This document shows, piece by piece, positions 1-7,447 of a DNA stretch of 13,478 bases. Under the pieces are notes generated by a model. That model searched no databases. It saw nothing but the letters and a program-made list of their open reading frames with translations, and had not been told where the DNA came from. Position 1 is the stretch's first letter. Each line of letters begins with the position of its first letter. The position numbers and the translations under genes were made by a program. The DNA is taken from contig BBFD01000089.1 in NCBI GenBank assembly GCA_001313065.1, forward strand, positions 1-13,478, in the 5' to 3' direction. Origin of the DNA: Silvimonas sp. JCM 19000 (GTDB lineage Bacteria > Pseudomonadota > Gammaproteobacteria > Burkholderiales > Chitinibacteraceae).

Positions 1-260
1 CGCGCATTGATAAAAGGGGGCGCAACAGTAGATTTCCAGGACGGCAACGGAAACACACCACTCTGGCGCGCATTGATGACTCCGAGCCCAAGCCTTTCGC
101 TTTTAAAGATGTTTTTTTGGAAGCCGGTGCAAACCCCGACACTGCCAACAATAGCGATGTTTCTGCGCTATTGCTTGCCGAGAGAATGGCGCCCACTCAA
201 CCAGAAAGCAAAGCCATCCTTGCACTGCTTAAGCAATACTCGGGCAAATCAAAAGATTAA
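1..260 (+). CDS. Ankyrin-repeat protein, 3' fragment
   Basis: Only the C-terminal end is inside the window. The first frame reads GGATVDFQDGNGNTPLW, the classic ankyrin-repeat start (G-A-x-V/D, D-x-x-G-x-T-P-L). After a one-base loss near position 75 the reading continues as LEAGANPDTANNSDVSALLL, another ankyrin unit, then LLKQYSGKSKD and TAA at 258-260. Ankyrin repeats bind proteins; small ankyrin proteins often sit beside Rhs or type VI toxins as accessory or immunity proteins, which suits the neighbours, but no partner can be named. The ankyrin assignment is firm from the motif; the immunity idea is inference. The frameshift is of the kind seen throughout this window and is probably a sequencing error. 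Confidence 0.75.
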   Translation, partial: RIDKRGRNSRFPGRQRKHTTLARIDDSEPKPFAFKDVFLEAGANPDTANNSDVSALLLAERMAPTQPESKAILALLKQYSGKSKD

Positions 261-308
261 GCGCGCGGCGATCCTCCCACTTGGTGTGGCGCCAGCTGCC
301 AAACTGCC

Positions 309-313
309 AAGGA
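309..313 (+). promoter_or_regulatory. Ribosome binding site of the DUF6714-like gene
   Basis: AAGGA lies 8 bases before the ATG at 322 and supports that start over the later ATG at 364. Confidence 0.55.
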
Positions 314-321
314 ATTTTGCG

Positions 322-898
322 ATGAACCTTATCCAACAACTTCACATCGTTTTCAGTGCCAGGATGCGCCCGGAATCGCTTCGAGACTCAATTGAGCTCG
401 AAGAATGGGAGCAAAAAAAATCTGGCGCATATCGGCCGTTTTCCCTGGACCGAACTTACCGCCGAGGACTGGGAAAAAATGTTCGGACGTCATTAGCTGG
501 CTTTCGCCCGCAGCCTTTTGCTATTACTTGCCCAGTATTATCAAGGTCACCGTAGAAGAAAATTTTCCGAACCTGATCGCGGTAGCTTCAATTGTGATGA
601 TGTTGGATAGAAGCCCAAGAACGGACTGGTGGGATGATTTTTTTTCGAAAAAAGATGGACTTTATTGACGACTCAAGAATGTGAAGTGGTACAAGACTGG
701 CTGTTCTGGATAGCCAGCGATCCTGAGACAGCTTACTCGGACGACTCGCTCGAACGGTCTGTCGCCACGGTGAATTTATTAATCTCTCTAAAAAAAACCA
801 CTAGCTATTTGCCAACGGAGCGTCAGACCGTATCTTGCTTCCTTCACCACTGGCGCTACTTGGGCGATCAATGGTGTCTTGATCAAAGGGGCGTATAA
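322..898 (+). CDS. DUF6714-like hypothetical protein (frameshifted)
   Basis: Translation from ATG 322 gives MNLIQQLHIVFSARMRPESL, and after correcting single-base slips continues with FPWTELTAEDWEK, then ISWLSPAAFCYYLPSII, then DRSPRTDWWDDFF, LTTQECEVVQDWLFWIAS and LERSVATVNLLISL. The layout (a Trp-rich N-terminal helix, then S-x-L-S-P-x-A-F-x-Y-Y-L-P, then a C-terminal helix with x-x-V-x-x-W-L) resembles DUF6714 proteins, whose function is unknown. Slips: one extra A in the A8 at 413-420, an extra base around 470-490, and a missing base in the T8/A6 stretch 638-653. The observed frame ends at 898, but an alternative frame opens at the A8 run 790-797 (see next feature), so the true C-terminus is uncertain. 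The gene follows the ankyrin gene by 61 bases and may be co-transcribed. Family assignment is from memory of the motif layout. Confidence 0.5.
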
Positions 899-997
899 TG
901 CTGGCGCCCTGATCGGTTCAGTCATACGTACTACAGTGAACAGGGCGACAGCTTCCTGCGGATGCTCCAGATAAAGGGAAAAAATGCGCCTTATTGA
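800..997 (+). CDS. Gly/Ala-rich hydrophobic protein fragment
   Basis: In the frame containing 846 the sequence reads FTTGATWAINGVLIKGAYNA followed by GALIGSVIRT, a glycine- and alanine-rich amphipathic stretch like the short membrane-active segments found in Rhs and type VI accessory proteins. That frame stops at 974. After a possible one-base slip near 930 another frame reads YYSEQGDSFLRMLQIKGKN and stops at 995-997, overlapping the next gene's ATG at 984 by 14 bases, which would suit translational coupling. No start codon or ribosome binding site is obvious, so this may be the C-terminal part of the preceding gene reached through the A8 run at 790-797, or a separate gene with a lost start. 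No function is assigned. Confidence 0.35.
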
Positions 998-1293
998 ATC
1001 TCAGAAAACAAAAATCTGGCATGTGGGGGAGGGATTTTGTTTGCCGGGATGTTCTTCATCACTGCTGCCATGAGTGGATCATTGTTCGGCCTTGATCCGC
1101 CATCATTGATATCTTTGGGGTATTTATTGCCTTCCTGGCTTTAGGAATCTCGTTCTGGATCATACGATGCCCTAATTGCCATCTTGCTCTGGTCCGGTAT
1201 GCCATGTCTCATAAGGGGGCAGGTGATTGGCTCTCGTGGCTTCTCCATGCCGAGCAATGTCCCCGCTGTCACCACCGCGCAAAAAAAAGGTGA
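984..1293 (+). CDS. Small two-helix membrane protein with zinc ribbon
   Basis: Joining three frames across two single-base losses (near 1035 and 1110) gives a protein of about 103 residues: MRLIESQKTKIWHVGEG, a first membrane helix ILFAGMFFITAAMSGSLFGL, a second helix IFGVFIAFLALGISFWII, then RCPNCHLALVRYAMSHKGAG, DWLSWLLHAEQ and CPRCHHRAKKR, ending at TGA 1291-1293. Two CPxCH pairs about 35 residues apart form a treble-clef or zinc-ribbon-like site on one side of the membrane; the basic tail is likely cytoplasmic. The A8 at 1281-1288 is in frame and appears genuine. Similar small proteins are known only as hypothetical; position among toxin-type genes allows an immunity role, but nothing in the sequence proves it. 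Confidence 0.6.
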
Positions 1294-1301
1294 GTAGCTT
1301 T

Positions 1302-1340
1302 ATGCATAAACACTCGCCTTTGCGGTGGGTGTTTATGCAT
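1302..1340 (+). repeat. 17-bp inverted repeat (strong RNA hairpin)
   Basis: Arms 1302-1318 and 1324-1340 pair over all 17 positions on plus-strand RNA (15 Watson-Crick pairs and two G-U pairs) around a five-base loop (TTTGC, 1319-1323). It starts eight bases after the stop of the zinc-ribbon gene and could terminate or protect that transcript, but no T tract follows. The right arm also encodes part of the Rhs core (VYAY), so the palindrome sits exactly where the Rhs homology begins. Confidence 0.7.
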
Positions 1341-1434
1341 ATGTTCGCGGCAACCCCATGTCGTTCTACGATCCGTTTGGCTAACCGGTTTCCGTGAATA
1401 TGATCCGTATACGCTATACAAAACTGCGCCATGA
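1310..1434 (+). pseudogene. Orphan Rhs-core tip (truncated)
   Basis: The frame from 1310 reads GVYAYVRGNPMSFYDPFG and meets TAA at 1382-1384. One base earlier the neighbouring frame continues LTGFREYDPYTLYKTAP to TGA at 1432-1434. Y-A-Y-V-x-G-N-P followed by D-P-x-G-L is the invariant end of the Rhs/YD-repeat core, the point where Rhs proteins switch to a variable toxin tip. Everything upstream (the YD-repeat barrel, normally over 1,000 residues) is absent: the preceding 300 bases hold an unrelated membrane protein. So this is a displaced 3' piece of an rhs gene, as seen in loci where old toxin tips are pushed downstream. The stop inside the motif is probably a lost base. Confidence 0.7.
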
Positions 1435-1499
1435 AAAAAATGGGCGGGGTCGACGAATGGAAAAAAATTATTTGACAATTGCACCGAGGTTGCAAAGCC

Positions 1500-1861
1500 A
1501 TGAAGAAAATAAATATTGCTATACTTTGTGGTATCTCTTTTTTTTGTCAGGTCTCGTTATTACTTGGGTAATACAGGAAAAGGTCCAACGAATGCAGCAG
1601 GATGAAGCGCTCGTTGCGATCGCCTTGGCCAGCGCCTCACTCGACAAGGGGGAGTATGTGCAAGCTTTGAATTACTCCCTGCGGTCTATTGCTTTAAATC
1701 CGCAAGACAATGAGGGATACGACCTTTTGAATTTGATCATTACAAGAAACAGTGCTTGCGCGAGATTTGGGCTACTTAAAATATCCAAAGAGAAAATTGG
1801 TGCAGCTCAACATATTGAAAGTAACTTGAGACAAAAAAATGGAACGCCAACATCAATATGA
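1500..1861 (+). CDS. Membrane-anchored TPR-like protein (frameshifted)
   Basis: From ATG 1500, with a GAGG about 10 bases upstream, the sequence reads MKKINIAILCGISFF. Restoring one T in the T8 run at 1538-1545 continues as LSGLVITWVIQEKVQRM, giving one N-terminal membrane helix or uncleaved signal. Then ALASASLDKGEYVQALNYSL followed by RSIALNPQDNEGYDLLNLI is a good tetratricopeptide unit (G-x-Y-x-x-A-L-x-Y-x-x-x-A-x-x-x-N-P). The tail is helical and basic and stops at 1859-1861. The ATG at 1394 would give a longer form with a poor N-terminus. Removing one A from the A7 at 1833-1839 would fuse this protein to the next reading frame, so the two could be one gene. Role unknown; a toxin or immunity accessory role is suggested only by the neighbours. 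Confidence 0.5.
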
Positions 1862-2202
1862 CATCGAGCGCTTCAAGCCTCGTGTGGAAAGGCTAAATAA
1901 GCAGCCGGCGCGAATGTACGACCCAAGCCTTGGCATCACGATCCGGCCGAGTTCGGCACACGTAAGGCGCGCCGACTTTCCACCGGTGCCCTTTATGAAT
2001 TCGGAAAAGGCAGCCCTTCTTTAGACCTGAGCCACGCAGTCAGGCCACAACTCGTTTTCTTATAAGGCAGGCACACATCACCAAGCCTACTGCGATTTAT
2101 GACCTGAAAACCGGTCGGGCACACCCGCCATATGGGCAGGCAAAAGCCTATGGCATTCGGATAGGTGGAAAATTGACCGGGCCACGCTCAGCTGAATGGT
2201 GA
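1839..2202 (+). CDS. Candidate REase-fold toxin domain (Rhs-type tip)
   Basis: After correcting a lost base near 1912 and another near 2062 the frames join into about 120 residues: MERQHQYDIERFKPRVERLN, then WHHDPAEFGTRKARRLS, ALYEFGKGSPSLDLSHAVRP, then ITKPTAIYDLKTGRA, YGQAKAYGIRIG and a TGA at 2200-2202. An aspartate in SLDL followed by a strand ending IYDLKTG, then Q-x-x-x-Y, resembles the PD-(D/E)xK layout of restriction-endonuclease-like toxins that tip Rhs and related polymorphic toxins. Such domains cut DNA or RNA in rival cells. The length, the Rhs core remnant just upstream and the immunity-like gene 8 bases downstream support this. The start is uncertain: it may be the end of a longer protein. 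Nuclease activity is inferred from motif layout only. Confidence 0.5.
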
Positions 2203-2209
2203 TCGATTT

Positions 2210-2912
2210 ATGTCCTTAAATAGAAAAGAAAAGCTTGTAGGAATGATCAGGCAATTATCGTTGCCTGACGCTGCCGCAATAAGTGCTTCCTGCAGTTCGA
2301 GATTGATGCCTGCCCTATTTCGATATCTTGAAGGCGAACGCGATATTGCGCGACAAGCGTTGTTCACGCGGGCGCAGGAAGCGATATGGCTGTTTGCCGG
2401 TGGTAATCCCATAAGTCAATCAGACCTGGCACAACTGGCGGAAGCCACTTTTGCCGCGATCCCCACAGACGAAGAATCAGTGCATGCGGCGGAGCTTACG
2501 CAGAAGACGCTGCCGCGGCGATATGTTACGGGCTAAGACTATGTGCTTCCGGCGATATTACTAACGCGATATGGCTTCTCAAAGGATCTTTGATGCCCTT
2601 GATCACTACTATATTTGCGGTGAGTATCCAGACCCCGAATATGCAGTCCAGAAGGCATGAGATATTGAGGCCGATGGACAAGTCGGCGATATTTCCGATT
2701 TGAACAAACTTGTGGGAACTCTCGGCAGAGAGGACGCGATACAGATTTTTTCGCCTCAAGTCGAGGCCGCTACCCTTCGTCCGTTAATCCTCAAAGCTCG
2801 CGCCGCATTGACTGGAATCGGGGCAAAAGTAGAAAAAACGGCGCCGTACCGTTTGACCGCACTTCTTGGTTGGAGGGTGGGAGCCTGCAGGTCTAAACAC
2901 CCCTCCGCGTAG
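2210..2912 (+). CDS. DUF416/YjaG-like protein, likely immunity partner (disrupted)
   Basis: MSLNRKEKLVGMIRQLSLPD begins an all-helical protein: AAISASCSSRLMPALFRYLE, IWLFAGG, LAEATFAAIPTDEES, then after a lost base near 2495 AEDAAAAICYGLRLCASGD, after another near 2573 SQRIFDALDHYY, and on through DISDLNKLV to LRPLILKARAALTGIG. The order of helices (S/C-x-R-L-x-P near the start, A-I-P-x-x-x-x mid-protein, then E-D-A-x-x-A and a final R-x-x-L) follows E. coli YjaG (DUF416, about 196 residues, function unknown). An in-frame TGA at 2658-2660 is not explained by a slip. The C-terminus is uncertain: the observed frame runs to 2912, but one A too many in the A6 at 2833-2838 would end it at 2856, closer to the family length. 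It starts 8 bases after the candidate toxin, the usual place for an immunity gene. Confidence 0.5.
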
Positions 2913-3206
2913 CGGAGTACCCCCTCGGCCTTGTCTGGCACTGGCGAGGGGGTTTCCCTCTCTCTCTCTGCCGGAGGCGTGATCGCCTTTGCCGTGATTG
3001 CAAAAAAAGCTCGGCGCGAAAGGATCAAACCTCGGAAGGCGCCGGGGCGGCCCACACTTCAACGGCCAGCCGACTTTTCGCTTAACGATTAGTCTCTACT
3101 CGCCGCACTCGGCTTGAGTTTCGGCACTTTGCCTTATCAACTGTCACGAAGTCGACGGCCGCGGAGGACTCTAACCAACACAATTGTGCCCAAAAAAAAG
3201 CGGAAT
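2857..3206. other. Gene-poor boundary between accessory patch and treY-mscS unit
   Basis: No convincing gene. It contains the hairpins at 2903-2953 and an open frame of 60 codons on the plus strand (2913-3092) with a short hydrophobic stretch GGVIAFAVIAKKARRERIKP but no start signal or recognisable family. Base composition rises in GC here compared with the region before it. Confidence 0.5.
2903..2953 (+). terminator. Tandem hairpins downstream of the immunity-like gene
   Basis: The first hairpin is CTCCGC-GTA-GCGGAG (2903-2917). The second pairs 2919-2930 with 2943-2953 (11 base pairs, one bulged G) around a 12-base loop and is followed by TTTCCCTCTCTCTCT rather than a clean T run. They may terminate transcription from the accessory patch; the weak T tract makes this a moderate call. 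Confidence 0.4.
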
Positions 3207-4375
3207 TTACTGCCGCCCCACCTCACTCCCCGCAGCCCCCGCCGCATACATCGGCACCCCGCCCTCGTGATAAACCGCCTGCACCGGAATCGCAAAGCCA
3301 ATCCCCTCAGCATCAAATGCCTCAACCATCGCCAGATTCACTTTCTGCTGAATATCCATATACAGGTTGTAATCGCCCGACAGCACAAAAAAACACCACT
3401 TCAAACAAATAACCGTGATTAGCAAATCCCAATAAATGCGCCCTATCCATGCGCACCTGGTCTTGTGCCAGGATAGCGTCGCGCACGATCTGGTCGATGC
3501 GGGCGAGTTTGTCTTTGGGGGTGCGATAGGTAACGGTAAACGTAAACAGCACGCGCCGTTCCTGCATCTTCTGGTAATTGCGGATTTTGCTTTTCAGCAG
3601 AAAGTCGTTGGATAAAACGATTTGCTCGCCGGCCAGGCTGCGGATACGCGTGGTTTTAATGCCGACGCGTTCGATATTGCCCAGCATGTCTTCCACGATA
3701 ATGAAATCGCCGACCACAAATGGCTTATCCAACACGATGGCCAGCGATGCAAAGATATCGCCCAGGATATGTTGCAAGGCCAAGGCGACGGCCACGCCGC
3801 CTATCCCCAGGCCTGCCACCAGTGCCGAAATGTTAAAGCCCAGCTGTCCATGACCAGCAATACGATAAATGCCCACAAAAAAAATGCGCGGCAGATAAAG
3901 CCGATGACGGCGAGTGCGGTGGCGGTTTCGGCGTCGGCGCCGGGCCGGTGGGCGGCTTCCAGGCTAAACCACACTGTTAGCATGCGGTTGGCCCAGAGCG
4001 CGACTTGTAGCGTAATGCCCGCCATGGCTAATACTGCGAGCAGCGTTTCTAGCCGCGCCGGCAATTCGAGATTATTGCCGCCCAGATAAAGCGCGACGGG
4101 GAACAGCACAAAGATCGAGGTGGCGCGAAACGATTCTGCGATTGCGGTGGCGCCCAGCTTCTGGCGTTTGCGTAATCGCGGAGCGATCCAGCGCACCAGC
4201 ACTTTGCGCACCAGCCAGAACAGCACCAGTGCGACCACGACAATAAAGCCGGCGAACAAAAAGTCGCCGACTTCATTCTCGGTAAGGATGCGGCGGCTGA
4301 ACAGCGGCCCCCGCCCGGCCAGCGACCAGACCGAGCTGGCCGCTTGCGTTGCTTGGCGGCGACGGCGCCCGCCAT
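3207..4375 (-). CDS. MscS-family mechanosensitive channel
   Basis: A small-conductance mechanosensitive channel of about 389 residues that would sit in the inner membrane and release solutes on osmotic downshock. The ATG at 4375 follows the inferred treY stop by one base. After the N-terminus (MAGAVAAK) and a lost base near 4350 come ILTENEVGDFLFAGFIVVVA, several membrane helices, then the pore-lining helix GLGIGGVAVALALQHILGD and the MscS beta domain FASLAIVLDKPFVVGDFIIV with G-x-I-E-R-V-G-I-K-T-T-R-I-R and an N-D-F-L motif. The C-terminal alpha/beta part (RRVLFTFTVTYRTP, EAFDAEGIGFAIPVQAVY) runs to TAA at 3207. Other slips: a missing G at 3839-3841 and an extra A in the A7 at 3387-3393. The A8 at 3877-3884 is in frame. 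Co-transcribed with treY, linking it to osmotic adaptation. Confidence 0.9.
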
Positions 4376-4376
4376 G

Positions 4377-7245
4377 TCAGCGCACCTGCCGAATAGCACC
4401 GCCACCGGCAGCGGCTGCATGATGTCGCCCAGATGCAGATCGTTACCCGCCGCAATTTCGCGGCCGGTCAGCACATCCTGCCACGCTATCTGGCCCAGTT
4501 CGCCCTCTAGCGGCAAGCGGGTATCGGCCCAGGCGTCAGCAGGGATGGCGGGTGTTGATACCGCGCCTGCCAGTTGCCACGGAAAACGCGTGACCGCCAC
4601 CAGCAGTACATCGTTGCCATAGCGGCGGCTAAAGCCCACTGCATGCTGGCCTTTGGCGCCATCAATGCGTAGTGGTTGGTAATCGCCGTCGGCAAACAGA
4701 CCCGGGTGCTCACGCCGGAATTGCAACAGGCTGGCAACCAGCGCTTGTTTAACCCGGCCGTCGGTCCAGTGCTCGATCAATTCTTGTAAAGCGCTGGTCT
4801 TGTCGCTGGCAGCGTTCCACGCGCTCAGCGAGGCATTGCGCGCCTCGTAATCCACCGGCCGACGATTATCGGGGTCGACCAGGCTTAGATCCAATATTCT
4901 GTGCCTTGGTACAGATCGGGCACGCCCGGGATGGTACTGCGCAAGACCGCCTGGCTAAGCGAATTGATGGCGCCAGCGGCGGAAATCTGCCGGACAAAAT
5001 CGACCATCTCGGCCACAAAGGGCGAGCCGGCTTCGCACGCGCCGGTGACAAAATTGCGGCTGGCATCTTCGTAGGCGGTATCAGGTACAAACCAGTCGGT
5101 GCGCAGCTTGGCTTCGCGCTGGGCTTTTTTCTTGCCAGGCGCAGATGCGTTCAACAAAGTCTTGCAATTCATCGGCTTGTGCGGGTTGGCCCGCAATATC
5201 AGCCGGCCACGCACCGGCCAGCATTTCGTACAGCATGATCTCGACATCGGTCGGCGGCACGGCCGCGCCATCGATCTGCGCCACCCGCTGCTGATTCAGC
5301 GTGCGCCACTGATTGACCACGCTAATCCAGCGTTCCGGCATCTCACTCACCACAGCCAGCCGCGTACGTACGCCTTCGCCACGTTTATGGTCATGGGTGG
5401 CGGTGGTCAGCATGGCGTGCGGAAAATCTTTTTTGCCGCCGCAAGACCGATTGGTGGAAAGCGCTGGGCGACATTGCAAACAAAGACGGGTCTGCGCCCA
5501 CTTCATTACGCGACAGCAGCACGCCATAACGATAAAACGCGGTGTCTTCAATCGACTTGGCGTTGACCGGCGAGGTCAATTGCAGAATGCGCTGGATGGC
5601 GGTGCGCGCAGCTTTGTCGTTTTCCTGATCAATCGGCGCCAGCGCATCCGGATTGATTTCGCTTTGCGGGCCCGCGTTGGGCCAGTTCTCCAGCCATTGC
5701 GCCAGGCGTTCCAGCACCGGCACATCCACACGCCGCAAAGCCGTGCGCGCGCCATCGACCGCCTTGTGCAACAAGCGCAAATCCTGCTCCGACATACCGT
5801 TTTCGCCGGTATAGACGCGGTAAACCGGAAAATGCACCACCAGTTCGATCAGCACGCGGCGCAAAGCGTGGAAAGTTACTTCGCGGCTTTGCAGATGGCG
5901 GCGCGCCACGTTTTGCAGGGCGCGGGTGGCGCTGTCGAGTTCGCTGCTGAAATGTTCGGTGAGAATTTTGCGCCGCGCGCTTTCGGCGACGATTTCGTAA
6001 TCGTCGGGGATATCGTCATCGGTCCATGCTTTCCACGCGGCTTTAAGTTCGGGCAAATGGCTACGATCGTGCAACAAAGCGCCCACTTCATTCATAAAGT
6101 CGTAGCCGGTGGTGCCATCGACCGCCCAATCGGTATGCAGTGTTTCGCCTTGGGCCAGGATCTTCTCTACCACGATCCACGGTCGACCGCGCGGCGCATC
6201 GTTCGGCCGCGCCTCGGTCAAGGCTTCCAGGCGTTGTCGCAGCTTGCGGCAATACTGGCCCGGCCACGCCAAGCCATCGATATGGTCGATGCGCACGCCG
6301 TCGATCAAACCGTCCTGGTACAGGCGGAAAATCAGCGCATGCGTGGCTTCAAACACTTCCGGCACTTCGATGCGCAAGCCCGCCAGCGTATTCACGTCAA
6401 AAAAGCGACGCCAATTGACTTCATCGCTGGCGCAGCGCCAGCCGCTCAAACGGTAATGCTGGGCTTCGAGCAAACGATGCAGCGCCGGGCGCGTGGCCGC
6501 GTCACTGCCGTCATAGGCTTTAAGCGCGGCGGCAATCACGGCCTGGCCGGCTTCGGATTTGGCAAAGTGCTGCAGGCCGCCAAACGCGCGGTCGGCCTGA
6601 TCGCGCAAGTGCTCGGGCTCATCCAGCCGTTCGAGTACGTCAAACGGACGCCACCAGGCGTCGGCGTCGGCCATGCCGTGCTCGGCGCTGACGTGACGCA
6701 AAATCTCGGCATGCGATGCGGCCGAGACCGGAAAGACATTGTCGTAATAGCGGATCACAAAGTGGCCGCTGTCCGCTTCAAAGTCGAGCTTGATTTGCCC
6801 CGCCAGCGCTTCGGCGTAATCGCTGCCCAGTATCGGCGCCAGCACTTTGCCTTTGAGGCCCGGCACCGGGGTATTCCAGTCGATATCAAAATAGCGCGCG
6901 TACTGGCTGCGCTCACCCCACGCCAGCACATCGGCCCACCATGGGTTTTCGCTGGCGCCCACGCCCATATGGTTGGGCACGATATCGGCGATCAAACCCA
7001 TCTTGCGTTCGCGTAACCCGGCAACCAGACGGCGCAGCCCTGCTTCGCCGCCCAACTCCGCGCTGACTTGCGTCGGGTCGACCACGTCGTAGCCGTGCAA
7101 GGAACCGGGGCGTGCGGTGGTGATGGGGGATGCGTACAGATGCTAACGCCAAGGCCGGAAAAAAATAATCGAGACGGCTCAGCGCGTCATCGAAGGTGAA
7201 ATCTTTATGGAATTGCAGCCGCAAGGTGGAGACGGGAATTGCCAT
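4377..7245 (-). CDS. treY: Maltooligosyl trehalose synthase (TreY)
   Basis: TreY (GH13) turns the reducing end of maltooligosaccharides into a trehalose unit that TreZ then releases. The N-terminus MAIPVSTLRLQFHKDFTFDD and YASPITTARPGSLHGYDVVD are typical. Conserved GH13 regions are visible: ADIVPNHM (about residue 87-94), DGVRIDHIDGL with the catalytic Asp (about 318), WIVVEKIL with the Glu acid/base (about 358), and TATHDHKRGEGVR (about 618). It then runs through PGVPDLYQGTEYW and DLSLVDPDNRRPVDYEARN near the C-terminus. Length of about 955 residues fits the family. Five slips: a missing base near 7128, an extra A in each of the runs at 5429-5434 and 5125-5130 (minus-strand A), a missing G near 4893, and one near 4400 that restores the stop at 4377-4379. 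No treZ or glgX lies in the window. Confidence 0.92.
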
Positions 7246-7447
7246 TGTTGTTCTGCCTGTTTTGCGTGTTCAAAGAGGAACGGAAACAAGGTCGCCCGTG
7301 CAGGGGCAAACCTAGCCATTGCGGCAAGTCTCGGGCAGAACGGGCGGGGAAAATGTCGGACAAGCGCGGAACTTGCTGCCCGGTGTGGGGCTACCAGGGA
7401 TAGCCCGGCGTGCAGGCCGGGCTATGCGGATAAGCCGTGCGCGTGTT
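7246..7447. other. Spacer between lacI-type gene and treY
   Basis: This 202-base spacer separates two minus-strand genes. It should hold the treY promoter, but no convincing -35/-10 pair was recognised. Its one clear structure is the hairpin at 7400-7425. Confidence 0.5.
7400..7425 (-). terminator. Hairpin downstream of the LacI-family gene
   Basis: ATAGCCCGGC at 7400-7409 pairs perfectly with GCCGGGCTAT at 7416-7425 around a six-base loop. It lies 23 bases beyond the regulator's stop and about 150 bases before treY, so it probably separates the two transcripts. It lacks a T tract on the minus strand, so intrinsic termination is not certain. Confidence 0.5.

Noticed and set aside
1394..1861. 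Start at ATG 1394 for the TPR-like protein
   Set aside because: The N-terminal part would overlap the Rhs remnant in another frame and is not protein-like, whereas ATG 1500 has an upstream GAGG and begins a normal membrane anchor.
1..2912. Reading region 1 as a graveyard of pseudogenes
   Set aside because: The same density of single-base slips occurs in treY, mscS and the ABC genes, so sequence error explains most breaks. Only the loss of the Rhs barrel and possibly the TGA at 2658 look like real lesions.
2756..3062. Minus-strand open frames of 92 and 99 codons
   Set aside because: Low-complexity translations rich in Arg, Pro and Gly, antisense to the immunity-like gene and hairpins, with no ribosome site.
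2913..3092. Sixty-codon open frame with a hydrophobic patch and basic tail
   Set aside because: It has no start signal, no recognisable family and overlaps the hairpins. It is mentioned under the gene-poor stretch but not called as a gene.
3179..3188. CACAATTGTG palindrome
   Set aside because: Ten bases, just past the end of the mscS-type gene and away from any promoter; no related copy was seen, so chance is likely.
5313..7016. Long plus-strand open frame of 567 codons opposite treY
   Set aside because: It is the antisense shadow of a GC-rich gene. The minus strand shows all TreY catalytic motifs; the plus-strand translation resembles no protein family.
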